From Maribacter arenosus (GTDB taxonomy: Bacteria; Bacteroidota; Bacteroidia; Flavobacteriales; Flavobacteriaceae): a stretch of DNA of 64,000 nt. Below the pieces are notes generated by a model. It saw only the letters and a list, made by a program, of their open reading frames with translations. It searched no databases and was not told the origin of the DNA. Below, in pieces: positions 44,267 through 52,357 of this stretch (position 1 is its first letter; every line of letters starts with the position of its first letter). Location of the stretch: NCBI RefSeq assembly GCF_014610845.1, contig NZ_JABTCG010000002.1:612599-676598 (forward strand), given 5' to 3'. The position numbers and the translations under genes are program-made.

Positions 44267-45190
44267 ATGGGTAATTTTATTCTAATACCAATCATTTTTT
44301 TCGGATTGATCATCCTTTTTTCATCCTTTTTTATTGTAAAACAACAAACTGCGGTCATCATAGAGCGTTTTGGCCGATACCATAGTATACGACAATCCGG
44401 ATTCCAGATGAAGATACCCCTTATCGATCGTATTGCGGCCCGTTTAGGCTTGAAAATACAACAATTGGATGTTATCGTGGAAACCAAGACCTTGGATGAT
44501 GTTTTCGTGAAACTCAAGGTGTCCGTTCAATATGTGGTCATCAAGGAAAAGGTATATGAGGCGTTCTATAAATTGGAATATCCCCATGACCAAATCACCT
44601 CATACGTATTCGATGTGGTACGTGCCGAAGTCCCAAAAATGAAATTGGATGATGTCTTTGTTAAGAAAGATGATATCGCGATCGCAGTAAAGTCCGAATT
44701 GCAGGATGCCATGTTGGATTATGGGTATGATATCATAAAGACCTTGGTGACCGATATTGATCCAGATGCACAAGTAAAAGCAGCGATGAACCGAATCAAT
44801 GCTTCGGAACGCGAAAAAATTGCCGCACAGTTTGAAGGTGATGCCGCACGAATCCTGATTGTGGAAAAAGCCAAAGCTGAAGCGGAAAGCAAAAGATTGC
44901 AAGGACAAGGGATTGCCGATCAGCGTCGTGAAATTGCAAGAGGTCTTGAAGAGTCCGTTGAAGTTTTGAATAAAGTAGGGATCAATTCACAAGAAGCTTC
45001 CGCTTTGATTGTGGTCACCCAACATTATGATACCTTGCAATCCATCGGGGAGGAGACCAACACCAATTTAATCCTTCTACCCAACTCCCCACAAGCCGGT
45101 AGTGATATGTTGAATAATATGGTGGCTTCATTTACGGCCAGCAATATGATCGGGGAAGAAATGAAAAAGAAAAATCCTAAGAAATCATAG
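44267..45190 (+). CDS. SPFH/band 7 (stomatin-like) protein
   Basis: A 307-residue protein with one N-terminal membrane helix (ILIPIIFFGLIILFSSFFIV), an SPFH domain (QQTAVIIERFGRYHSIRQSG, IPLIDRI, VFVKLKVSVQYVV) and a helical Ala/Glu/Lys-rich C-terminal part (SEREKIAAQFEGDAARILIVEKAKAEAE in pieces). Such proteins form large membrane-associated oligomers; their bacterial roles (membrane microdomains, protease control) are not settled. It is monocistronic between gltX and a strong terminator. Confidence 0.92.
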   Translation: MGNFILIPIIFFGLIILFSSFFIVKQQTAVIIERFGRYHSIRQSGFQMKIPLIDRIAARLGLKIQQLDVIVETKTLDDVFVKLKVSVQYVVIKEKVYEAFYKLEYPHDQITSYVFDVVRAEVPKMKLDDVFVKKDDIAIAVKSELQDAMLDYGYDIIKTLVTDIDPDAQVKAAMNRINASEREKIAAQFEGDAARILIVEKAKAEAESKRLQGQGIADQRREIARGLEESVEVLNKVGINSQEASALIVVTQHYDTLQSIGEETNTNLILLPNSPQAGSDMLNNMVASFTASNMIGEEMKKKNPKKS

Positions 45191-45212
45191 TCGACCTATT
45201 CCTAACAATGAA

Positions 45213-45248
45213 AAATCCCACTTAAAGATATTTAAGTGGGATTTTTTT
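45213..45248 (+). terminator. strong intrinsic terminator after the SPFH gene
   Basis: A perfect 14-bp stem (AAATCCCACTTAAA/TTTAAGTGGGATTT) with a GATA loop is followed by a T-run, 23 bp after the stop codon. Confidence 0.9.
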
Positions 45249-45453
45249 GTTTTGTCTTAAAAAAGTCATCTTTTCAATGAAACTAAGCCCTTGAAAATCC
45301 ATTAAGGGTATTAAAGGCCCTGGATCGACCATCTTGCCACTAGCCTTATATCGCTATTCATATAAAAAGATAATTCCTTAAAACCCTTTAAAATCAACGG
45401 TTTTATATAGATAATACCGATTGATATATTTTAATCCATAAGGAATATCAATC

Positions 45454-47139
45454 CTAGTTATTTTGCTGTATTTTGGCCCAAGTATCCCGCAAGCCTACGG
45501 TCTTATTAAAAACTAAATTTCCCTGACTTGTATCCTGATCCACACAAAAATATCCCAGTCTTTGAAATTGTACCCGGTCTTGAATCTCGACATTTTTTAA
45601 ACTTGGTTCCAAATACCCTTTGATGACCTTTAAAGAATCTGGATTAATAAACTCCATAAAATCTTTATCCTTATGGGTATCCGGACTTTCGTCCAGGAAC
45701 AAACGATCATAAATACGGATCTCGGCCTCCAGGGCATGTTTTATAGATACCCAGTGTAAGGTTCCCTTTACTTTACGCAAACTTTCTTCCGTACCACTAC
45801 CACTTTTACTCCGCGGGTCATATGTACATTGTATTTCCGTAATATTCCCATCGGTATCCTTAGAGCAACTATTGGCTTTGATGATATATGCGTTTTTCAA
45901 ACGCACTTCGCTGCCCAGCTTTAATCTAAAGAATTTACGATTTGCCTCTTCCTTAAAATCATCTTTTTCAATATAGATCTCCCTCGAAAACGGAACCTGT
46001 CTTGAGCCTGAAGAAACATCTTCAGGATTATTCTCTGCTTCCAACCATTCTTCCTTGCCTTCCGGATAGTTTGTAATAACCACCTTTACAGGATCCAATA
46101 CCCCCATGACCCTTGGGGCCACCTTATTTAGATGTTCCCGTACATGAAATTCCAATAACGAGACATCTATAAGGTTATCCCGCTTTGCGATTCCTATCGT
46201 ATCTGCAAAGTTTCTTATGGACTCAGGGGTATAACCTCTTCTACGCAATCCGGAAATTGTGGGCATTCTTGGGTCATCCCAAGAATTTACTACGCCCTCA
46301 TCAACCAGTTTCAACAGTTTACGTTTACTTACTACGGTGTGGCTCAGATTTCTTCGGGCAAACTCGCGTTGTTTGGGTCGCACTTTTGTCTTATCGTATA
46401 CCTGATCCAGAAACCAATCGTACAATTCACGATGGGGTAAGAACTCCAGCGTGCACAATGAATGAGACACCTGTTCAATATAATCACTCTCTCCATGGGT
46501 CCAATCATACATGGGATAAATACACCAATCGGTACTGGTTCTATGATGGGCCTTATGCAAGATTCGGTACATAATAGGGTCCCTCATAAGCATATTCGAT
46601 GAGGCCATATCGATTTTGGCCCGTAAGACATGTGATCCCTCCTCAAACTCCCCTTGTTTCATTCCTTCGAACAATTCCAGATTTTCCTTGATTGTGCGGT
46701 TTCGATACGGACTATGGGTTCCAGGTTCGGTAGGCGTTCCTTTTTGTGCAGCCATTTCCTCAGATGATTGACTGTCTATATAGGCCTTTCCTTCTTCTAT
46801 TAATTGTACGGCCCAATCGTATAATTGTTGGAAATAATCAGAAGCATACCTTTCGGTATCCCAATTATAACCCAGCCACTTTACATCGCGTTTTATGGCA
46901 TCTACATATTCTTGTTCTTCCTTTACGGGATTGGTATCATCGAACCTGAGATTTACTGGGGATGAATATCGCAATCCCAGTCCGAAATTGAGGCAAATTG
47001 AACTCGCATGTCCAATGTGCAAATATCCATTGGGTTCCGGCGGAAAACGAAATCGTAACCGTTCTTTGGGAAACCCGTTTGCCAAGTCTTCCTCGATAAT
47101 ATGTTCAATGAAATTCAACGATTTTGGAGCTTCACTCAT
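45454..47139 (-). CDS. glnS: glutamine-tRNA ligase
   Basis: A 561-residue class I synthetase from the ATG at 47139; the longer frame upstream (to 47208) reads a non-conserved CNPCIFYTFALLKR stretch and is rejected. The HIGH-type motif is PPEPNGYLHIGHA at residues 33-45, the KMSKS-type loop is VVSKRKLL near residue 265, and IREFADRIGVAK-type NFADTIGIAKRDNLID follows. It charges tRNA(Gln). A TACATTTG -7 box lies at 47160-47167 on the minus strand. Confidence 0.95.
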   Translation of the reverse strand: MSEAPKSLNFIEHIIEEDLANGFPKERLRFRFPPEPNGYLHIGHASSICLNFGLGLRYSSPVNLRFDDTNPVKEEQEYVDAIKRDVKWLGYNWDTERYASDYFQQLYDWAVQLIEEGKAYIDSQSSEEMAAQKGTPTEPGTHSPYRNRTIKENLELFEGMKQGEFEEGSHVLRAKIDMASSNMLMRDPIMYRILHKAHHRTSTDWCIYPMYDWTHGESDYIEQVSHSLCTLEFLPHRELYDWFLDQVYDKTKVRPKQREFARRNLSHTVVSKRKLLKLVDEGVVNSWDDPRMPTISGLRRRGYTPESIRNFADTIGIAKRDNLIDVSLLEFHVREHLNKVAPRVMGVLDPVKVVITNYPEGKEEWLEAENNPEDVSSGSRQVPFSREIYIEKDDFKEEANRKFFRLKLGSEVRLKNAYIIKANSCSKDTDGNITEIQCTYDPRSKSGSGTEESLRKVKGTLHWVSIKHALEAEIRIYDRLFLDESPDTHKDKDFMEFINPDSLKVIKGYLEPSLKNVEIQDRVQFQRLGYFCVDQDTSQGNLVFNKTVGLRDTWAKIQQNN

Positions 47140-47159
47140 TTGACTTCTTTTAAGCAGGG

Positions 47160-47167
47160 CAAATGTA
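47160..47167 (-). promoter_or_regulatory. -7 box for glnS
   Basis: Minus-strand TACATTTG matches TAnnTTTG, 20 bp before the chosen glnS start codon and inside the rejected upstream extension, which supports the shorter start. Confidence 0.5.
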
Positions 47168-47225
47168 TAAAAAATGCAGGGATTACAGGCCATTAAATAC
47201 CCTAGCATACAAATAGTAGGTTTTC

Positions 47226-47288
47226 ACAACATATTTGCAATACGCTACAACATAAAATTTCTAGGCCTATTAATAAATAACATATTTG
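47226..47288 (+). promoter_or_regulatory. paired direct-repeat activator element and -7 box before the T9SS cargo gene
   Basis: ACAACAT occurs at 47226-47232 and 47247-47253 (starts 21 bp apart). ATTTG of a TAnnTTTG-like box lies at 47284-47288, 30 bp after the second repeat. The element at 52194-52256 has the same words and the same distances. Two direct repeats two helical turns apart next to a promoter is the layout used by LytTR-type response regulators; the regulator itself is not in the window. Confidence 0.6.
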
Positions 47289-47420
47289 TTTTTTAATACA
47301 AATGAACGATTGATAGTGACACAGTATCAAATCACCCCCTGATGGAGATAGTGCGTTAAGTGAAACCCAAATCATACTATTAAACAAGTAGTATTTAATC
47401 AAACTACAACAATTTATGTT

Positions 47421-49676
47421 ATGAAAGCAAAAAAAATGTTCCGCATCAAACTATTACTAGCGACATTTATGCTATTGGGTCTATTTCCCTTATCCGCACA
47501 AATACTCGTTAATGCCCCAGAACCTGCCGACAATCCTAATTTAGCCGGTAATTCTCCTTGGACCGCAATTTGTGCGGGGGTAGGAGGATTCAATGAATAT
47601 TATATTAACATATCCTGGGCGGGTACAGCCAATAGTGCGAACGAATTTATACTAGAACTATCCGATGCCAATGGTGATTTTACCAACGCAGTGGAGCTGT
47701 TACGGGTCGGTGATCAAAATACTAATACGGCCAAAGAATTTGATGCAGAGTTCTCTATTCCCACCGATACCAGAGGGCAAGGATATACTATGAGGGTTCG
47801 ATCTACAGATCCGGCCAATACAAGTAATCCGTCTCCTGCCTATCATATGTACTATATGGATGTTACAACCAATATCAATATCAGTGCCGATGGTAGTGGC
47901 GTGCCACCAGGTGTGGTCTGTGCCACCGGCCCAATAACCTTGCAAGTTGACAACGTACCCAATCCAGAAACCTATCAGTATATTTGGTATATGAGCGGTT
48001 CTCCAATATCCGGTGAAACAGGACATACGCTTAATGTAAATACTTCCGGAATGTACTATGCCCTTATAGATTATGGCTCTATTTGCTCAGGATCAGGTAA
48101 TACTGATTCCAATATCGTGGATGTAACCATAGGTTCTGGGGGACAAGGCATATTTATTACGCCGCCAACAAAAAATATCCTATGTGCTGGGGAAACCGAA
48201 ACACTAAGTATCAATACAACAGATCCATCATGGAGTTATATGTGGTTTAAAGATGGAGTTCAAATTACGGGGGAAACATCAACTACCTATACAGTAGATG
48301 CCTCTAATGCAAATTTTGAAGGCGATTATCAAGTTGAAATCTCTTCCAGTTCTATTTGCAATGAACGTTCTGCACCCATAACTATGTCTAATGCGGATGA
48401 TTTTACCGTTACCATGGACAATGCGGACAATATTGTGTTATTGCCAACACAAACGGAAACATTAAGTGTAACCACCACCGCTATTTCCCCGACCTTTAAA
48501 TGGTTTAGAAACGGTATTGAACTCTCTGGAGAGACAAATAGCGCGTTAAATGTTGCCCAAGAAGGCACATATTACGCCGAAATAACCCAAGGGGGCGGAA
48601 CTTGTCCAGGAACCCTCAAGGACTCCCAAACAACCGCCGTAGTTGTTCCTGATTCGTTTGAAATAGTTATTGATTATGCCGCGGCCTATATGGCTTGCGA
48701 ATCAACAGATGTGGTTCTTCAAGTGCAGACCATAAATGCGATATTATCCGATTCGAGTAAAATCGATGTAACCGCTGATATTTCTTCAGACTTCACCTAT
48801 CAATGGCAATTGAACGGTGTTGATGTTTCCGGTGCTAACGGAACTTCCATTAGTTTGACCGATACATCCGAAAATGGGGATTACACAGTAACGGGAACCA
48901 TCAGTACTTATACGGCTACAAACAACACTTTGTCGGTGCAACTGCTCACCAATGAAACCTTGAACATTACAAGTACCGGAACGGTATATTGCAACGCCTC
49001 GGACGTAGTTACATTAAGCACAACGACCGACCTTTCCGGGGAAACCTATGAATGGCAAAGAGACGGTATTGGCGTCAACACTACCGATAGTGCCTTTGAT
49101 GTTGATGCCGTTGGAACATACCGATTGGTTTTAGACCGAAATGGATGTCCTTTGATTTCCAATGAAATAATTATCCAAACATTGGACCCCTCCTTGATCA
49201 CATTGGATCCTTCTGGAGATATAGTCTTTCCAGAAGGTTCTTCAAGAACAGTTACCGCTAGTGGGGGTACCGCTTATCGTTGGTATGATGCCAACAACAT
49301 AGAAATAAGCACAACCTCTTCCTTAAATGTAACCGAAGAGGGAACATACACGCTTATCGCCACTATCGATAATTGTGAAATAACACGGCAAGTGGATGTA
49401 ACCTATTTGGATACTTTTAAAATACCAAATGTTATAAGTGCCAATGGTGACGGTATAAATGACCAATGGGTAATCCCGAATTCATATTCCAATAAAAGCG
49501 ATATAAACGTGATCATCTATAATGATAAGGGAGAAGAAATACTTAACGAATTCGATTATAAAAATACATGGCCTTCTTCTTCAATGGCTTTTCCTAAACA
49601 AAATATGGTGTTCTATTACAAAATAAGGAATGCCCAGGAAGTCCTGAAGCAAGGCACTATAACTGTAATTAGATAA
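47421..49676 (+). CDS. Ig-like T9SS cargo protein with type-B (gliding motility) C-terminal domain
   Basis: A 751-residue secreted protein. It has a signal peptide ending PLSAQ (residue 27), a fibronectin/Ig-like first domain, about five to six repeated Ig/PKD-like domains with the recurring pattern YxWyxxGxxIsGET...GtYya (for example MWFKDGVQITGETSTTYTVD and KWFRNGIELSGETNSALNV), and a C-terminal gliding-motility-associated domain from about 664 (FKIPNVISANGDGINDQW, then IYNDKGEEI and a final GTITVIR). That ending is the type-B sorting signal for type IX secretion. The architecture and the PorP-type gene 9 bp downstream recall SprC/SprD-like partners of SprB. It is probably surface-exposed. 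Confidence 0.85.
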   Translation: MKAKKMFRIKLLLATFMLLGLFPLSAQILVNAPEPADNPNLAGNSPWTAICAGVGGFNEYYINISWAGTANSANEFILELSDANGDFTNAVELLRVGDQNTNTAKEFDAEFSIPTDTRGQGYTMRVRSTDPANTSNPSPAYHMYYMDVTTNINISADGSGVPPGVVCATGPITLQVDNVPNPETYQYIWYMSGSPISGETGHTLNVNTSGMYYALIDYGSICSGSGNTDSNIVDVTIGSGGQGIFITPPTKNILCAGETETLSINTTDPSWSYMWFKDGVQITGETSTTYTVDASNANFEGDYQVEISSSSICNERSAPITMSNADDFTVTMDNADNIVLLPTQTETLSVTTTAISPTFKWFRNGIELSGETNSALNVAQEGTYYAEITQGGGTCPGTLKDSQTTAVVVPDSFEIVIDYAAAYMACESTDVVLQVQTINAILSDSSKIDVTADISSDFTYQWQLNGVDVSGANGTSISLTDTSENGDYTVTGTISTYTATNNTLSVQLLTNETLNITSTGTVYCNASDVVTLSTTTDLSGETYEWQRDGIGVNTTDSAFDVDAVGTYRLVLDRNGCPLISNEIIIQTLDPSLITLDPSGDIVFPEGSSRTVTASGGTAYRWYDANNIEISTTSSLNVTEEGTYTLIATIDNCEITRQVDVTYLDTFKIPNVISANGDGINDQWVIPNSYSNKSDINVIIYNDKGEEILNEFDYKNTWPSSSMAFPKQNMVFYYKIRNAQEVLKQGTITVIR

Positions 49677-49685
49677 ACTAATACA

Positions 49686-51836
49686 ATGGTTAAGAATAGA
49701 ATTATATGTTTGCTCATACTTATTATGGCATTGATCAAGGTCAATGCCCAAGAAGACTCGCCATTTGTAACTTATGACGTGCCTTCACAGAATTTGTTGA
49801 AATATAACAGGTTCTTGATTAACCCAACATTTTCAACGGTTAGGGAAAATGTCTCGTACATAAATCTTTTACATAGAAACCAATCGGTACAATTTGATGA
49901 TAATAACCAAAACTATTTCTTAAGCTACAGCGGTAGAATCAGTGATAGAACCGGACTGGGTCTGAGCTTATACTCACAAAGAGAAGGTACTGTAACCAAT
50001 TTTGGGGTATTGGCAAATTATGCCTATGGTGTTAAATTAAGTGACAAAAGCAATTTCACTTTTGGAGCCAATGTCTCATATTACAATAGTGGTTTTGATC
50101 AGAATCGTGTAACTACCGTAGAAGAGGATCCATTCCTTGCAGGACTTCAAGATAGTAATTTACTTTCCTTTCAACCAGGTTTCAATATTTCTTACGGCCA
50201 GTTCGATTTTGGTTTATTTGCAGAAAACCTCTTTGATTATAACCTAAAGACCAGCGAATCGGTAACCTCTTTCGCAGACAAGACGTTTTCAGGGCATTTA
50301 CAATATACACATGAATTCGAAAACACTACTGGTATTCTCGAAAGTGGACGCTTGATGCCGTTGGCCAGGGCCCGCAAGGTTGGGGAAGACGATGTTGTTT
50401 TTGGAGGTAGTTTAATTCTTGACCTTCCAAAATTAGGTTGGGTCCAAGGGGGGTATGATAGCTTCTATGGTGCGTCTGCCGGTGTTGGTTTCAATCTAAG
50501 CAAGCGACTCTCCTTAGGATATACCATGGAAAAAGGACTATCTAACAATTTTGACAACTTTGGAGTAACCCATGAAATCTCTTTTGCCTATTCCTTTGAG
50601 CCTAATCTGACAGAAGACCGTGTTTTACTTGAAAATGACAATCAACTGGTTGAGACCGATGACGAGGTTGGGGAAGATGCCATGGCCAGTAATGAAGATC
50701 TGGAAGAACTTAAGAGGAAACTAGCCGAAAACGATGCCATCATTGAAGAATTGATGTTTAGACAGGATTCTTTAGAGGCCAATCGCAAAGAGGACTTACA
50801 AAAGCGTTTTGAAATGGTCATGCGAATGGTCCGTAACGAAACCAATGGGGAGCGACCCGATTTAGAAGAAAAGGCCCAGAAAATGTTCCTAGGGGACGAT
50901 ACCGATATAGCTATCGCGGCCAATAACCCAAGCAACGATGGTAGGGCTAAAGACGCTGCAACTAAATATACTGATGAGTACAATAATGCGGCGAAAAAGC
51001 AAGAATCGAAAAACGATAACAAAGCCGTTTTTGATACCGCCGAACCATCTCCTAAAGTGAAGGATGCGGTCGCCACGGCCAATACAACGAAGGTGGCGCC
51101 ACCAACAGCATCAAAGGATAAGGTCGCTAGTGTTGCCCCCGAACGAAAGCTTCGTGAGCACAGTGTTAAGAACCGAAAATTCCGAGACTTGAAAGGTGTT
51201 GATGACGGTTATTATGTAGTGGCCAATGTATATAAAGGTGGGGTATATATGAACAAGTTTATTGACGGTCTCCAACAAAAGGGCATCTCTGCCGATTATA
51301 TCGATAATCCGAATAACGGGCTTAAATATGTCTATCTGGAACGTTACAACACTTGGCAAGAAGCTGTTGATGCACATAATAGTCATTTCGATGGGAAATA
51401 TAATGGTGAAACGTGGATCATGAATGTTGACAATCGTTACACTAACGAAGCGTACGTAGAAAATACCAACAAGATAAAGGCGAAAGCCTCCAAATATAAC
51501 ACAGATGTACTTCAAAAAAATGTTATTGTAAAGGATAAGGTTGCCGCCAATAATCAGGAACCAAAAACCCGGATTATGAAAGGGGTAGATTCTGGTTATT
51601 ATTTGATTGCCAATGTTTTTGCTAATCCAGACAATGCAAATCGTTTTGTAAAGCTATTGAACTCTTATGGGTTAAGTGCCAGCTACTTTATAAACCCGGA
51701 GAATAATTACAGGTACGTGTATCTAAAACGCCACCAATCCTGGAACAATGCCCTCATTTCTTATTATACGAAGCTAAACGATTCCTATAACGACAAAATG
51801 TGGATTATGCGAGTAACACCGAATCGGATGGCCTAG
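49686..51836 (+). CDS. PorP/SprF family T9SS membrane protein with two C-terminal SPOR-like modules
   Basis: A 716-residue protein. A signal peptide (ending VNAQ, residue 22) and a PorP/SprF outer-membrane beta-barrel-like region (about 22-310; NLLKYNRFLINPTFS near its start) are followed by an acidic coiled-coil linker (about 315-400), a low-complexity Ala/Lys/Thr region, and two SPOR-like modules at about 498-582 (GVDDGYYVVANVYKGG...YVYLERYNTWQEA) and 628-712 (GVDSGYYLIANVFANPDN...YVYLKRHQSWNNA). PorP/SprF proteins tether type-B cargo at the cell surface. The extension is far longer than in usual family members of roughly 300-350 residues. It is cotranscribed with the Ig-like cargo gene (9 bp). 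Confidence 0.83.
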   Translation: MVKNRIICLLILIMALIKVNAQEDSPFVTYDVPSQNLLKYNRFLINPTFSTVRENVSYINLLHRNQSVQFDDNNQNYFLSYSGRISDRTGLGLSLYSQREGTVTNFGVLANYAYGVKLSDKSNFTFGANVSYYNSGFDQNRVTTVEEDPFLAGLQDSNLLSFQPGFNISYGQFDFGLFAENLFDYNLKTSESVTSFADKTFSGHLQYTHEFENTTGILESGRLMPLARARKVGEDDVVFGGSLILDLPKLGWVQGGYDSFYGASAGVGFNLSKRLSLGYTMEKGLSNNFDNFGVTHEISFAYSFEPNLTEDRVLLENDNQLVETDDEVGEDAMASNEDLEELKRKLAENDAIIEELMFRQDSLEANRKEDLQKRFEMVMRMVRNETNGERPDLEEKAQKMFLGDDTDIAIAANNPSNDGRAKDAATKYTDEYNNAAKKQESKNDNKAVFDTAEPSPKVKDAVATANTTKVAPPTASKDKVASVAPERKLREHSVKNRKFRDLKGVDDGYYVVANVYKGGVYMNKFIDGLQQKGISADYIDNPNNGLKYVYLERYNTWQEAVDAHNSHFDGKYNGETWIMNVDNRYTNEAYVENTNKIKAKASKYNTDVLQKNVIVKDKVAANNQEPKTRIMKGVDSGYYLIANVFANPDNANRFVKLLNSYGLSASYFINPENNYRYVYLKRHQSWNNALISYYTKLNDSYNDKMWIMRVTPNRMA

Positions 51837-52045
51837 AGGAGATAAAACCGCGGAATATGGTTCCGACATAAAATATGTTTCAGCCTAGAATCTATGAAGA
51901 CCAAAGCCAGCCTTTCCAAATATGCCCTTATTCTTAAAAGCTGCAGGTTGCAAATCTATATGACAATAAAAAAATAGTCCATCTTCCAGACCTAATAAAT
52001 CCCGTCTGTTTTTGGCTATTTTGCTAATCCATTCAATTATCTATT

Positions 52046-52078
52046 AAGCCTTTATCGCCATCCCCTAGGAGGCTTTTT
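52046..52078 (+). terminator. possible weak terminator after the PorP-type gene
   Basis: AAGCCT and AGGCTT form a 6-bp stem with a long loop, followed by TTT. It is 210 bp after the stop codon, so its role is doubtful. Confidence 0.3.
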
Positions 52079-52193
52079 GCCTTCTCTTTTATGCATTATC
52101 TGATCGATAAAACGTTCGTTTTTTCCCATAAAAATGGGAGTTGTGGTTAAATTATACATTCCACGATTACAAACCTTGCATAATTAGCATTTC

Positions 52194-52256
52194 ACAACAT
52201 AACTACCGTATACCACAACATTAAATTTTACTGGTAGTATTTATAGGCAATATTTG
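52194..52256 (+). promoter_or_regulatory. paired direct-repeat activator element and -7 box before the giant adhesin gene
   Basis: ACAACAT at 52194-52200 and 52215-52221 (starts 21 bp apart), both in a CACAACAT context, with ATTTG at 52252-52256 exactly 30 bp after the second repeat. This is the same design as at 47226-47288, 5 kb upstream, and indicates co-regulation of the adhesin with its cargo/PorP partners. Confidence 0.6.
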
Positions 52257-52357
52257 TTATTGCTAGTTTCCAGATATAACATTTTCTGAATATTTAGCAT
52301 TGAACAAAACGGAAACCAAAATTGCACATAACCGTTAAGACCAAACTTACGTACCTA

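Larger units (their letters stand above)
51837..52357. other. 521-bp intergenic region before the giant adhesin
   Basis: No gene is seen. It holds a weak terminator-like stem (52046-52078), a small hairpin CGGAA/TTCCG (51854-51868 region), a CCCAT/ATGGG hairpin near 52125-52138, and the paired-repeat promoter element at 52194-52256. Confidence 0.5.

Noticed and set aside
47140..47208. N-terminal extension of GlnS
   Set aside because: A TAnnTTTG box lies inside this stretch and the residues are not conserved; the ATG at 47139 matches the family start.
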